From: Nibricoccus aquaticus
GTDB lineage: Bacteria > Verrucomicrobiota > Verrucomicrobiia > Opitutales > Opitutaceae
Length of the DNA: 64,000 bases
NCBI RefSeq assembly: GCF_002310495.1
Contig: NZ_CP023344.1
Coordinates: 2,170,001 to 2,234,000 of the forward strand
Direction of reading: 5' to 3'
Part shown: one piece after another, positions 53,558 through 61,789 of the stretch
Position numbering within the stretch: position 1 is the stretch's first letter
Layout: each line of letters opens with the position of its first letter
Program-made: the position numbers and the translations under genes
Notes under the pieces: generated by a model
What the model was told of the DNA's origin: nothing
The model's database searches: none
Seen by the model: only the letters and a program-made list of their open reading frames with translations

Positions 53558-54409
53558 ATGACTCCTCCGACTTCGGATACCCTGCTCAGGGATCATATCC
53601 TCCGCCTTGCCCAGAAACTGCCGGCTTCGCCGCAAATTTTCACCCGGTTGAGCTTGTTGCTCGACGACGTGAACGCCGACTTGGACAAGATCGTGAATCT
53701 GATCAGTATCGACACGGGTCTTACGTCGCGTGTGTTGAGACTGAGCAACAGTGTTTTTTTTCGCGGCTCCAGTTCTGTGCAGTCGCTCGATGAGGCGATC
53801 AACCGAGTGGGGTTTCGAGAAGTTCACAAGATGGTGGGCATGGCGATGACGGAGCAGCTTTTCAAAGATGGTCTCCCGGCGTACCGCATGAGCGCGCGGC
53901 AGGTCTGGGAGAACTCTATCGCGACGGCGCTGGCGATGGAGTCGATCGCGCGGGAATCGAGCCAGGACGAGCAGACGGCGTACACGGTCGGCATTTTGCG
54001 CCAGATCGGGAAGCTCGTGATCGGAAAAATCATCGAGAAGGAGCAGCCGGGCGCGATCTGTCCGGACGATCTGGATATCCTTTCGTGGGAGCGCGCGCGG
54101 TTGAACATCACGAGTCACGAAGCGGCGGCGTATATTCTGGAGTCGTGGAAACTGCCGCGGCCGGTCGTCCAGGGCATGCGGTTTCAGCATGAGCCCGAGG
54201 CACACGCGAGCGACGGACCGATCGGTGCGCAGTTTCACCTGGCGGGCTGGGTCGGCGGGATGCTCGGCGTGAGCACGAAGTCGGAGGCGACTTTATGGGA
54301 ACTCACGGCCGACCGGCTCGATCTCGCCGGGGTTTCGGAAGAGTTCATGCAACGCTGCGCGGATGATACGCGCACGGAGCTGGAGGCGCTGAAGTTGCAG
54401 GTGGCGTAA
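53558..54409 (+). CDS. HDOD domain protein, tandem paralogue
   Basis: A 283-residue HDOD protein, clearly a paralogue of the preceding gene: LSLLLDDVNADLDKIVNLIS, GLTSRVLRLSNSVFFRG, EAINRVGFREVHKMVGMAMT and QVWENSIATALAMESIA match line for line. The two C-termini also match (TLWELTADRLDLAGVSEEFM and RQWELTPDLLTRAGVNEETV), so the duplication covers the whole gene. Separation is 137 bases. The leader gggagcctccccc before ATG is a hairpin-like pyrimidine tract. Confidence 0.9.
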   Translation: MTPPTSDTLLRDHILRLAQKLPASPQIFTRLSLLLDDVNADLDKIVNLISIDTGLTSRVLRLSNSVFFRGSSSVQSLDEAINRVGFREVHKMVGMAMTEQLFKDGLPAYRMSARQVWENSIATALAMESIARESSQDEQTAYTVGILRQIGKLVIGKIIEKEQPGAICPDDLDILSWERARLNITSHEAAAYILESWKLPRPVVQGMRFQHEPEAHASDGPIGAQFHLAGWVGGMLGVSTKSEATLWELTADRLDLAGVSEEFMQRCADDTRTELEALKLQVA

Positions 54410-54509
54410 GGGCGTGGTGCGCGTTCGCCGGTGGTGAGGCCGGTGGAGCGTGTAAGAGCGCGGGGTGAAAGCAGGCGTGAATTTTTTTGCCTGAAAGCGG
54501 ACGGGAGGC

Positions 54510-55439
54510 GTGCGTAACTTCACGACGTTGAACGAAAAAAACTCCAATCACCCTACTGCTGATGTCGCTCAATTGGCGCGGGATAGTTCCGGGCTGGTCA
54601 TGCGAGGCATCGCGCTAAACGCGACGCTCGCGGCGGTGAAGATCGCGGGTGGTGTCATCGGCAATACTTACGCGCTGATCGCCGACGGCGTGGAGTCGCT
54701 GGTGGATATTTTCTCGTCGGCGCTGGTCTGGGCGGGATTGCGTGTGGCGGTGCGGCCGCCGGACGACAATCATCCCTATGGGCACGGCAAGGCGGAGTCG
54801 CTCGCGGGGCTGGCGGTGGCGCTATTCATGTTGTTCGCGGCGGGCTGGATTGGCTGGCACTCGGTGCATGAGATCCGCACACCGCACCATGCGCCGCATT
54901 GGGGTACGTTACCTCTGCTCGCGGGAATCATCGGGGTGAAATATGCGTTTTCTAGGAAGCTCGTGGAAGTGGGTCGCGAAGCGGGAAGCACCTCGCTCGG
55001 AATTGAGGCGTGGCATCATCTCGCGGATGCGCTGACTTCAGCGGCGGCGTTTATCGGCATCGCGATCGCGGTCTGGGGCGGAGCGGGCTATGAAAGTGCG
55101 GACGATTGGGCGGCGCTGGCCGCGTGTCTGGTGATCGCGATCAACGGCGTTACGCTGGCGCGGCGCGCGCTCGACGACGTGATGGATGTGGCTGTGCCGC
55201 GTGAATTTGAAACACAGATACGCGCCACGGCTGCGGCAGTGCCGGGTGTGCGTGGACTGGAGAAATGCCGCATCCGTAAGAGCGGGCTTCAGCACATCGT
55301 GGACATTCATGTGGAAGTGGATGGGCGGCTGAGCGTGCATGAAGGTCACCGGATCGCTGGGGCGGTGAAGCACGCGTTGCTCGCATCGCCGCATCGGGTG
55401 AGCGATGTGTTGGTGCATATCGAGCCGGCGGCGGAGTGA
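54510..55439 (+). CDS. Cation diffusion facilitator (CDF) transporter
   Basis: A 309-residue transporter for Zn, Fe or similar divalent ions. The membrane part has about six helices; the metal site residues are Asp in ADGVESLVDIFSSAL, the loop motif NHPYGHGKAESLAGL, and His/Asp in EAWHHLADALTSAA. A cytoplasmic ferredoxin-like domain follows, with VPGVRGLEKCRIRKSG and DIHVEVDGRLSVHEGHRIA. The HHxxD form matches FieF/YiiP-type members. The GTG at 54510 is preceded by gggaggc, a Shine-Dalgarno-like tract set very close; the ATG at 54600 is an alternative but would cut the first helix. Confidence 0.88.
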   Translation: MRNFTTLNEKNSNHPTADVAQLARDSSGLVMRGIALNATLAAVKIAGGVIGNTYALIADGVESLVDIFSSALVWAGLRVAVRPPDDNHPYGHGKAESLAGLAVALFMLFAAGWIGWHSVHEIRTPHHAPHWGTLPLLAGIIGVKYAFSRKLVEVGREAGSTSLGIEAWHHLADALTSAAAFIGIAIAVWGGAGYESADDWAALAACLVIAINGVTLARRALDDVMDVAVPREFETQIRATAAAVPGVRGLEKCRIRKSGLQHIVDIHVEVDGRLSVHEGHRIAGAVKHALLASPHRVSDVLVHIEPAAE

Positions 55440-55539
55440 TGAGGGCCGGAGTTGGTGCTCGTAGCGAAATCACGCGAGGCGCGGACAATATTTCGGGGCG
55501 GCTGGCGCTGGCCCGTATTTTGCAGTAAGTCGTTTTCCC

Positions 55540-57366
55540 ATGACTACGCGCGCCCCGGCCAGACCGCTCAGCAAAAACAAGCATCTGCTCAAGTGGGTCG
55601 AGAAGATCGCTGCGCTGACGAAGCCGGCGGCGATTCACTGGGTGGATGGCTCGAAGGCGGAGTACGACGGGCTGTGCCGGCAGATGGTGGAGGCGGGGAC
55701 GTTGACGAAGCTGAACCAAAAGCTGTGGCCGGGATGTTATTATGCGCGATCCGATGCGAGTGACGTGGCGCGGGTGGAGGACCGGACGTTTATCTGTTCG
55801 CTGTCGAAGGATGGCGCGGGGCCGACGAACAACTGGGTGGAGCCATTCGAGATGCGGCGGAAGTTGAAGAAGCTTTTCGCGGGCTGCATGGCGGGGCGGA
55901 CGATGTATGTGCTGCCGTTCAGCATGGGGCCGGTGGGGTCGCCGATGGCTCAGATCGGCGTGGAGCTGACGGACTCGCCGTATGTCGTCGTGAACATGCG
56001 GATCATGGCGCGGATCGGCCTGCCGGTTTTTAAGGAGATCGATAAAGCTGAGAAGCGCGTGGTGCCGTGCGTGCACTCGGTGGGCGCACCGCTGCTCGGG
56101 AAGGCGAAGGATGTGGCGTGGCCGTGCAATGCGGAGAAGTACATTGTTCACTTCCCGGAGACGCGGGAGATCTGGTCGTTTGGTTCCGGATACGGCGGCA
56201 ATGCGCTGCTCGGGAAGAAGTGTTTCGCGCTGCGCATCGCGTCGAACATGGCGCGCGACGAAGGGTGGATGGCGGAGCACATGCTGATCCTCGGCGTAGA
56301 GGATCCGAAGGGAGAAAAGACGTACGTGGCGGCGGCGTTTCCGAGCGCGTGCGGGAAGACGAATTTCGCGATGATGATCCCGCCTGCGCATTTCCAAAAG
56401 CAGGGCTGGAAGATCCGGACGGTCGGCGACGATATCGCGTGGATCAAACCGGATGCGAACGGGCGGCTGCGCGCGCTGAATCCGGAGGCGGGCTTTTTCG
56501 GCGTGGCACCGGGGACGTCGGTGAAGACGAATCCGAATGCGATGGCGGCGCTGGCGAAGAACACGATCTTCACGAATGTCGCGCTCACGCCGGACGGCGG
56601 TGTGTGGTGGGAAGGGATGACGGAGACGCCGCCGGAGAAGTGTACCGACTGGCAGGGAAATCCGTGGACGCCGGAGATCGGAAAGGAAAAAGGCGTGAAG
56701 GCGGCGCATCCGAATTCGCGTTTCACGGCGCCGGCTTCGCAGTGTCCGACGATCGATCCGGATTGGGAAAATCCGGAGGGCGTGCCGCTGAGCGCGATCA
56801 TTTTTGGCGGGCGGCGGGCGACGACGATGCCGTTGATTTATCAGGCGTTCAACTGGTCGGGCGGCGTGTACACGGGCGCGACTATGGGCTCGGAGATGAC
56901 GGCGGCAGCAGCGGGAACTGTTGGGAAAGTGCGGCGCGATCCGATGGCGATGCTGCCGTTCTGCGGATATCACATGGCGGATTATTTCCGGCACTGGATC
57001 AAGATGCAGCGCAAGCTGACGGAGACGCCGCGGGTGTTTAACGTGAACTGGTTTCGCAAAGACTCAGACGGAAAATTCGTGTGGCCGGGGTTCAGCGAGA
57101 ATATGCGCGTGCTGAAGTGGATCGTGGATCGCGCGCGTGGACGGGCGCTCGGACGGGAAACGCCGTTGGGGTGGATGCCGCGTTATGAGGACATCGACTG
57201 GAGCGGACTGGAGTTTCCGAAGGAGAAATTTGACGCGATCATGGCAGTGGACCGAACGGCGTGGCGGAAGGAGATCATGGAGCACGAGGAGTTGTTTCTC
57301 GATCTGCACGCGCATTTGCCGAAGGAGATGGTGTATGAGCGCGAGCTGTTGATTTGCCGGTTGTGA
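55540..57366 (+). CDS. pckG: Phosphoenolpyruvate carboxykinase (GTP)
   Basis: A 608-residue GTP-dependent PEPCK, which makes PEP from oxaloacetate in gluconeogenesis. The kinase-specific P-loop with its Cys is [14 protein letters not shown] (about 266-279), the family block [20 protein letters not shown] lies before it, and [10 protein letters not shown] binds metal. NMRIMARIG and [16 protein letters not shown] follow the family. The length is that of the GTP type, not the ATP type of PckA. A pyrimidine-rich tttttccc-like leader precedes ATG. Confidence 0.97.
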   Translation: MTTRAPARPLSKNKHLLKWVEKIAALTKPAAIHWVDGSKAEYDGLCRQMVEAGTLTKLNQKLWPGCYYARSDASDVARVEDRTFICSLSKDGAGPTNNWVEPFEMRRKLKKLFAGCMAGRTMYVLPFSMGPVGSPMAQIGVELTDSPYVVVNMRIMARIGLPVFKEIDKAEKRVVPCVHSVGAPLLGKAKDVAWPCNAEKYIVHFPETREIWSFGSGYGGNALLGKKCFALRIASNMARDEGWMAEHMLILGVEDPKGEKTYVAAAFPSACGKTNFAMMIPPAHFQKQGWKIRTVGDDIAWIKPDANGRLRALNPEAGFFGVAPGTSVKTNPNAMAALAKNTIFTNVALTPDGGVWWEGMTETPPEKCTDWQGNPWTPEIGKEKGVKAAHPNSRFTAPASQCPTIDPDWENPEGVPLSAIIFGGRRATTMPLIYQAFNWSGGVYTGATMGSEMTAAAAGTVGKVRRDPMAMLPFCGYHMADYFRHWIKMQRKLTETPRVFNVNWFRKDSDGKFVWPGFSENMRVLKWIVDRARGRALGRETPLGWMPRYEDIDWSGLEFPKEKFDAIMAVDRTAWRKEIMEHEELFLDLHAHLPKEMVYERELLICRL

Positions 57367-57395
57367 GGCGGGCGTGGCGGGAGGGCTGGAGGTGG

Positions 57396-57422
57396 CTCAC
57401 GCAAAGGCGCGAAGGCGCAAAG
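57396..57422. repeat. Repeat of (gcaaaggc)-type units
   Basis: ctcacgcaaaggcgcgaagg then cgcaaag: near-copies of an 8-base unit. It lies in the intergenic stretch between pckG and the ABC transporter, which also holds the palindromic repeat at 57480. Confidence 0.6.
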
Positions 57423-57479
57423 TAGAGGAGAGTGATGGGGCGCGGCGGATTTTTCGGTGGTTGTTCGCGGATGGAGTCC

Positions 57480-57513
57480 AACCGGCGGGGTTAAGGCTAA
57501 CCCGCCCTACCTC
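57480..57513. repeat. Dispersed palindromic repeat, copy 4 (short form)
   Basis: aaccggcggggttaaggcta then acccgccctacctc. The core is nearly a perfect palindrome (ggcgggtta with taacccgcc plus one extra G). It ends 19 bases before the ABC ATPase start. Confidence 0.75.
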
Positions 57514-57532
57514 TGACTTGCGGAGCGCGGAA

Positions 57533-58240
57533 ATGGCGGCACGGTGGGTGGCCATGCTTGCGATTCATGCGTTGAAGAAATCGTTCGTGACGCCCGAGGG
57601 CGTGCGCGGCGCGGTGGTGGATGTCGCGGAGTTTGCGCTCGGCGCGGGCGAGCAAGTTGCGCTGCGCGGAGAGAGCGGATCGGGAAAGACGACGTTTTTG
57701 CATTTGATCGCGGGTATCCTGGCGGCGGATTCGGGGAAGATTATGGTCGATGGTGCGGAGATGACGGCGCTCGGAGAAGCGGGGCGCGACAAACTGCGGG
57801 CGGGGAAGATCGGTTATATTTTCCAGACGTTTAATCTGCTGCAGGGCTGCACGGTGCTGGAAAACGTGATGCTCGGGATGGCGTTTGGGCCGGGGGGAGC
57901 GGATCGTGGACGGGCAAAAGAGATTTTAAGACGCGTCGGACTGGAGGCGCGGATGGAGCATTTCCCGAGGCAGCTTTCGACGGGGCAGCAGCAGCGCGTG
58001 GCGGTGGCGCGGGCGCTGGTGAACCGGCCGAAGCTGGTGCTGGCGGATGAGCCGACGGGGAATCTGGACCGGAGAAATTCGGCGGAGGCGCTCAGGCTGA
58101 TTCGCGAGACGTGTCGTGAGAGCGGCGCGGCTTTGCTGCTCGTGAGTCACGATGAAGAGGTGCTGGCGCAGTTTGCCGGGGCGCGGGATTTCGCGGCGCT
58201 GAACCGAGCGGGTGGGATGATTGCGGAGGGTTCGAAATGA
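57533..58240 (+). CDS. ABC transporter ATP-binding protein (LolD/MacB type)
   Basis: A 235-residue ATPase: Walker A in GESGSGKTTFLHL, Q-loop in YIFQTFNLLQGCT, signature LSTGQQQRVAVARAL (LSTGQ instead of LSGGQ), Walker B LVLADEPTGNLD, and the switch His in LLVSHD. The subfamily (LolD, MacB, FtsE-like) acts with FtsX-fold permeases. The ATG at 57533 has gcggag at a good distance; ATG 57554 is an alternative. The stop overlaps the permease ATG (ATGA). Confidence 0.92.
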   Translation: MAARWVAMLAIHALKKSFVTPEGVRGAVVDVAEFALGAGEQVALRGESGSGKTTFLHLIAGILAADSGKIMVDGAEMTALGEAGRDKLRAGKIGYIFQTFNLLQGCTVLENVMLGMAFGPGGADRGRAKEILRRVGLEARMEHFPRQLSTGQQQRVAVARALVNRPKLVLADEPTGNLDRRNSAEALRLIRETCRESGAALLLVSHDEEVLAQFAGARDFAALNRAGGMIAEGSK

Positions 58241-59436
58241 CTATCCCGCGACTGATTTATCGGAGTCTTCGGCAACATGCGTTGTCCACGTTGGTAACCG
58301 CCGGGAGTATCGCGCTGGCGGCGGGGTTGCTCATGGCGGTGTGGATGGTGAAGACGCAGGCGCAGCGGGCGTTTACGGAGACGACTACGGGGTTTGACGC
58401 GGTGCTCGGGGCGCGCGGGTCGAAGCTGCAGCTGGTGCTCAACGCGATTTTCCATCTGGAGGCGTCGCCGGGGAATCTGGCGTGGGCGGATTATGAGCAG
58501 ATCGCGAAGCATCCGGCGGTGAAGGCGGCGGTGCCGATCGCGGTGGGGGATAATTTTGAAGGCTGGCGAATCGTGGGGACGGTGCCGGAGCTGTTCACGA
58601 CGGTGGAGTTCGATGCGGGGCGGAGGTACGCGTTTGCGAGTGGGGGAATATTTGGCGATGGGCGCGAGGCGGTGGTGGGGAGTTTTGCGGCGCAGAAACT
58701 CGGGTGGAAGGTCGGCGACACGTTCCGGCCGTATCATGGGCTCAACTTCGACCCGGCGGCGCAGCACGAGGAGGTTTTCAAGGTTGTGGGGATTCTGGCG
58801 CCGACGAACACGCCGGCGGACCGGGTGATCTGGATTCCGATCAAGGGTGTGCAGACGATGAGCGGTCACGATCCGCGGGCGGCGACTGATGTGAGCGCGG
58901 TGTTGCTGCAACTGCGCGCGGCGACGGCGGGGATCATGCTCGATGTGATGTACAACAAGCAGGGCAACCGGCTGACGCTGGCTTATCCGACGGGGGCGAT
59001 CATCGCGGATTTATTTTCGAAGATCGGCTGGTTCGACCGGGTGCTGGAGTTGGTGGCGTATCTTGTGGCGCTGGTGGCGGCGGGATCGGTGCTGGCGTGC
59101 ATCTATGCGTCGATGAGCGCGCGGCAGCGGGACATCGCGATCTTGCGGGCGCTGGGTGCGCGGAGGCGGACGATTTTTGGCGCGGTGGTGGCGGAGGCGG
59201 CGGCGATCGGGGCGTTGGGTGCGGTTGCGGGCTTTGGGATTTATTTTGGGTTACTCGTCGGCGTGGCTGAGGTGATTCGCGCGCAGACGGGCGTGGTGCT
59301 CGCGGTGAGCGAGTGGCACGAGGTGTTGTGGATGTGTCCGCTGGGGATGATCGTACTCGCGGCGCTCGGTGGAATCGTGCCGGCGGTGAAGGCTTACCGG
59401 GTGCCGGTGGCGGAGACGCTGGCGCCGGTGTCGTGA
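58237..59436 (+). CDS. ABC transporter permease, FtsX/MacB fold
   Basis: A 399-residue permease. TM1 is within LVTAGSIALAAGLLMAVWMV, a large periplasmic domain covers about 45-255, and three helices follow, around VAYLVALVAAGSVLACIYA, AVVAEAAAIGALGAVAGFG and LGMIVLAALGGIVPAVKA. The loop SARQRDIAILRALGARRRTI is the family motif that contacts the ATPase. The substrate could be a lipoprotein, drug or metal; the DUF3299 gene upstream hints at the metal-linked type, weakly. Confidence 0.9.
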   Translation: MTIPRLIYRSLRQHALSTLVTAGSIALAAGLLMAVWMVKTQAQRAFTETTTGFDAVLGARGSKLQLVLNAIFHLEASPGNLAWADYEQIAKHPAVKAAVPIAVGDNFEGWRIVGTVPELFTTVEFDAGRRYAFASGGIFGDGREAVVGSFAAQKLGWKVGDTFRPYHGLNFDPAAQHEEVFKVVGILAPTNTPADRVIWIPIKGVQTMSGHDPRAATDVSAVLLQLRAATAGIMLDVMYNKQGNRLTLAYPTGAIIADLFSKIGWFDRVLELVAYLVALVAAGSVLACIYASMSARQRDIAILRALGARRRTIFGAVVAEAAAIGALGAVAGFGIYFGLLVGVAEVIRAQTGVVLAVSEWHEVLWMCPLGMIVLAALGGIVPAVKAYRVPVAETLAPVS

Positions 59437-59449
59437 GCTGCGCGGGAGA

Positions 59450-60184
59450 TCAGCGGCGAATGACGACGGCGGCGGCGACTTTGGGGGTTTTGGTCTCTTC
59501 GGGCGTGGGCTGAATCTGCGGGGCGCGCGGGGTGTTGGTCTGGGTGTGGCGAGCGGACGAGTTGTTGCGCGAGTTTTGAACGGGGCCGGGGCGGTTGACG
59601 GAGGGCTTTTGATCGGGGCGCGATTGGCGGTCGTCGTGGACGTGGCGGTTGCGGGGTTTTTCGTTCCAGCGCGGGGTGCAGTCGTCGGCGGGGTGCGGGG
59701 TGTAGATGTAACGCGGGTAGGAGCGGTTGAAGGAGACGTACTCGTACACGACTTCGGTGCGTTGGGCGGCGATGCGGGCGGCCTCGGCTTCGGCGAGACG
59801 GGCGGTAGCTTCCTGGGCGGCGATCTGGGCGTTGAGGAGGGCGGTCTGTTCGCGTTCGAGGCGGATGAGGGCGGAGCGGGCGGCCTCGGCCTGGTGAAAG
59901 GCGTCGGCTCGGGCGCGGGCTTCGGCGGCCTGGCGGTCGGCTTCGCGAGCGGCGACTTCATCGAACGGATACGCGGCGCGGAGATCGGTGGGGAGGAGGG
60001 TTTTCTCGATGCCGCTGAGGCCGTGGGTGTGCTTGATGACGACTTTGCGCGGAGTCTGGGAGACGATGGTGGCATCGTGGAAGGTGCGGCCGTCGGTGAG
60101 CGTGATTTTGGCGGCGGAGGCGGCGGGCAGGAGGGAAGCGAACGCTAGAAGGAGGATGGCCGAGGCGGCGAGAGAGCGTTTCAT
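59450..60184 (-). CDS. Exported Arg/Ala-rich coiled-coil protein, unknown
   Basis: A 244-residue protein with a signal peptide (AASAILLLAFASLLPAASA). The mature start KITLTDGRTFHDATIVSQTP followed by KVVIKHTHG is a small beta domain. Residues 75-140 are one long Ala/Glu/Arg helix, probably a coiled coil (EAARSALIRLEREQTALLNA). The rest is disordered, rich in Asn, Pro and Arg. I do not recognise a family. It is convergent with the ABC permease. Confidence 0.65.
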   Translation of the reverse strand: MKRSLAASAILLLAFASLLPAASAAKITLTDGRTFHDATIVSQTPRKVVIKHTHGLSGIEKTLLPTDLRAAYPFDEVAAREADRQAAEARARADAFHQAEAARSALIRLEREQTALLNAQIAAQEATARLAEAEAARIAAQRTEVVYEYVSFNRSYPRYIYTPHPADDCTPRWNEKPRNRHVHDDRQSRPDQKPSVNRPGPVQNSRNNSSARHTQTNTPRAPQIQPTPEETKTPKVAAAVVIRR

Positions 60185-60517
60185 GGGTGGAGGGGCAGGT
60201 GGGAAGTGGAGCTGGCGGATGGTGAGATGGACAGGGAATGTGGGAGGAAGCTCCGGTGGCGCGAGCAGGGTGGCGGTTTCGGCGGAGGGAGAGGAAGTTA
60301 GCGGGAGTTATCGATTGGCGGAGCGAGTGCGGAGGACGTGTTGGCAGGTGTGGCGGGTTGACATTGGCGGGGTTGGTTTATTGCTAAATCACGCGGCCAC
60401 ACCCCGTTGTTACCCCACGACCGGCCGTTCTGCATCTTGGCGCGTCGCCGACTTTCTCCCCGACGGCGCGCTGGTCCACGTCGGACCTAAGCCGGGAGGA
60501 AACAACCCCAATACCCC
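60185..60517. other. Divergent intergenic region with a promoter for the GH12 gene
   Basis: No gene is seen in these 333 bases. A sigma70-type pair is visible: -35 TTGACA (60358-60363), a 17-base spacer and -10 ttgcta (60381-60386). The GH12 ATG is at 60518, so the leader would be about 125 bases. A gggagga tract at 60494-60500 lies 17 bases before ATG, which is long for a Shine-Dalgarno. The left half serves the coiled-coil gene. Confidence 0.5.
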
Positions 60518-61261
60518 ATGAGAACGATCCTTCGTTCACGTTTGTTCGCGGTGGCGTTTGTCGCTGCCGCTTTCTCGGCGCTCGTATCAACCGTTAACGC
60601 GCAGGCCTGGTCCTCGACGGATCGCTGGGGCACGTGGAATAATGGCGGCTACACGCTTTATAATAATGTCTGGGGCTCAGGCTATGGGCCGCAGACGATC
60701 TGGGCGAATTCGTTCAGCAACTGGGGTGTGTGGGCGAATCATCCGAACACGGGCGGGATCAAGTCGTACCCGAATGTGACGCGTTATGTGGGCAAGAAGC
60801 TGAGCGCGGTGGGGACGTTGCGCTCGACGTTTAATGCGACCACGCCGTCGGGCGGCGCGTGGGTGTCGGCCTTCGATTTGTGGGATACGAACCACGCGTA
60901 CGAAGTGATGCTCTGGATGAATTATACGGGTAACGCGAACGGCAGCGGCAACGTGAAGCCGATCTCGCATAACTGGAATGCGCAGGGCAACGCGGTGCCG
61001 GTTTACACGAACGTGAGTGTCGGCGGGCACACGTGGAATGTGTTTCGCGGTCACAACGGCGGGAACGAAGTGTTCTCGTTTTTGCGCACGACGAAAACGA
61101 ACAACGGAACGGTGGATCACAAAGCCATCTTCAACTGGATTCGCGCGCGCGGCTGGATCGGCGACATCACGGTCGGCGATATCCAGTACGGCTTCGAGAT
61201 CACGTCTACCGGCGGCGGTAAGGATTTCCGCGTAAATAGTTATTCGGTGACGTCGAACTGA
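60518..61261 (+). CDS. GH12 endo-beta-1,4-glucanase or xyloglucanase
   Basis: A 247-residue secreted hydrolase with a signal peptide (AFVAAAFSALVSTVNAQA). It has the GH12 jelly-roll sequence: YTLYNNVWGSGYGPQTIW, GGIKSYPNVTRYVG, SAFDLWDTNHAYEVMLWMNY and VGDIQYGFEITSTGG. The catalytic pair is Glu 129 (nucleophile, in YEVMLW) and Glu 227 (acid/base, in QYGFEIT). GH12 enzymes cut cellulose, mixed glucans or xyloglucan. It lies apart from the uronate locus. Confidence 0.85.
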   Translation: MRTILRSRLFAVAFVAAAFSALVSTVNAQAWSSTDRWGTWNNGGYTLYNNVWGSGYGPQTIWANSFSNWGVWANHPNTGGIKSYPNVTRYVGKKLSAVGTLRSTFNATTPSGGAWVSAFDLWDTNHAYEVMLWMNYTGNANGSGNVKPISHNWNAQGNAVPVYTNVSVGGHTWNVFRGHNGGNEVFSFLRTTKTNNGTVDHKAIFNWIRARGWIGDITVGDIQYGFEITSTGGGKDFRVNSYSVTSN

Positions 61262-61279
61262 GGATCGAGTGACGATCGC

Positions 61280-61361
61280 TTGTAGGGCTGGGTCGGTGTG
61301 TTTGCGGCTGCGATACCGACTGCGGTGGCGAACGGCGCGGACCAGAGGTCCGGCCCTACAA
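61280..61361. repeat. Structured 82-base imperfect inverted repeat
   Basis: Outer arms ttgtagggctgg (61280-61291) and ccggccctacaa (61350-61361) match at 11 of 12 positions. Inside are gtcggt/accgac arms and the hairpin ggacc-aga-ggtcc. The clover-like shape and the lack of a gene suggest a mobile palindromic element of the REP/MITE kind. It follows the GH12 stop. Confidence 0.7.
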
Positions 61362-61384
61362 ATACTCAGCAACTGTTTACCGTG

Positions 61385-61768
61385 TCACCGGGTGATGAAC
61401 TTTGCGTATGTCGCTTCAAATTCATCACGAGTTTTCCGAAAATAGTCGCACACTACTTTGTCGGCAGTTGGCCGGTCTGCTGGAATCGCGAAACGCCTTT
61501 TGGCGGAAAAAAGCCGGGAAAAACTGGACTGAAAACAGAGGCGATCTGAATGAAACTCGATCGCGTCGTGTCCGGCACACATAATTTCAAGGAAGTCTTG
61601 GTCAGAACGTGATAAGCCGAAGGTAGTTTTTTCGAGAGATTCCTCGCCGGAAACGTAGGTCTTCAACCCCGCGTCGTACACTGTCCTAAGCTCACTCAGC
61701 GCTCGTTGCTCATCACAATCGCCAAGTTCAACCAGAGATAGCGAACGATCCTGTTTGTAGATTTTCAT
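61385..61768 (-). CDS. Hypothetical protein, unusual composition
   Basis: A 127-residue protein with no signal peptide or membrane segment, family unrecognised. It is helical with charged stretches (DQDFLEIMCAGHDAIEFHSD, then FRKTRDEFEATYAKF). The base composition is less GC-rich than the neighbours and codon use is different, so it may have been acquired. It lies between the GH12 gene and the sigma54 activator, next to the inverted repeat at 61280. Confidence 0.5.
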   Translation of the reverse strand: MKIYKQDRSLSLVELGDCDEQRALSELRTVYDAGLKTYVSGEESLEKTTFGLSRSDQDFLEIMCAGHDAIEFHSDRLCFQSSFSRLFSAKRRFAIPADRPTADKVVCDYFRKTRDEFEATYAKFITR

Positions 61769-61789
61769 TCCGAGGAGCGTGGCCGTTGC

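Noticed and set aside
54853-54876. Sigma54-like promoter tggcac..tgcat
   Set aside because: It lies inside the CDF transporter coding sequence, and the spacing and the -12 box do not fit.
43700-57513. Palindromic repeats considered as insertion-sequence ends
   Set aside because: No transposase frame lies between any pair of copies; genes between them are ordinary chromosomal genes.
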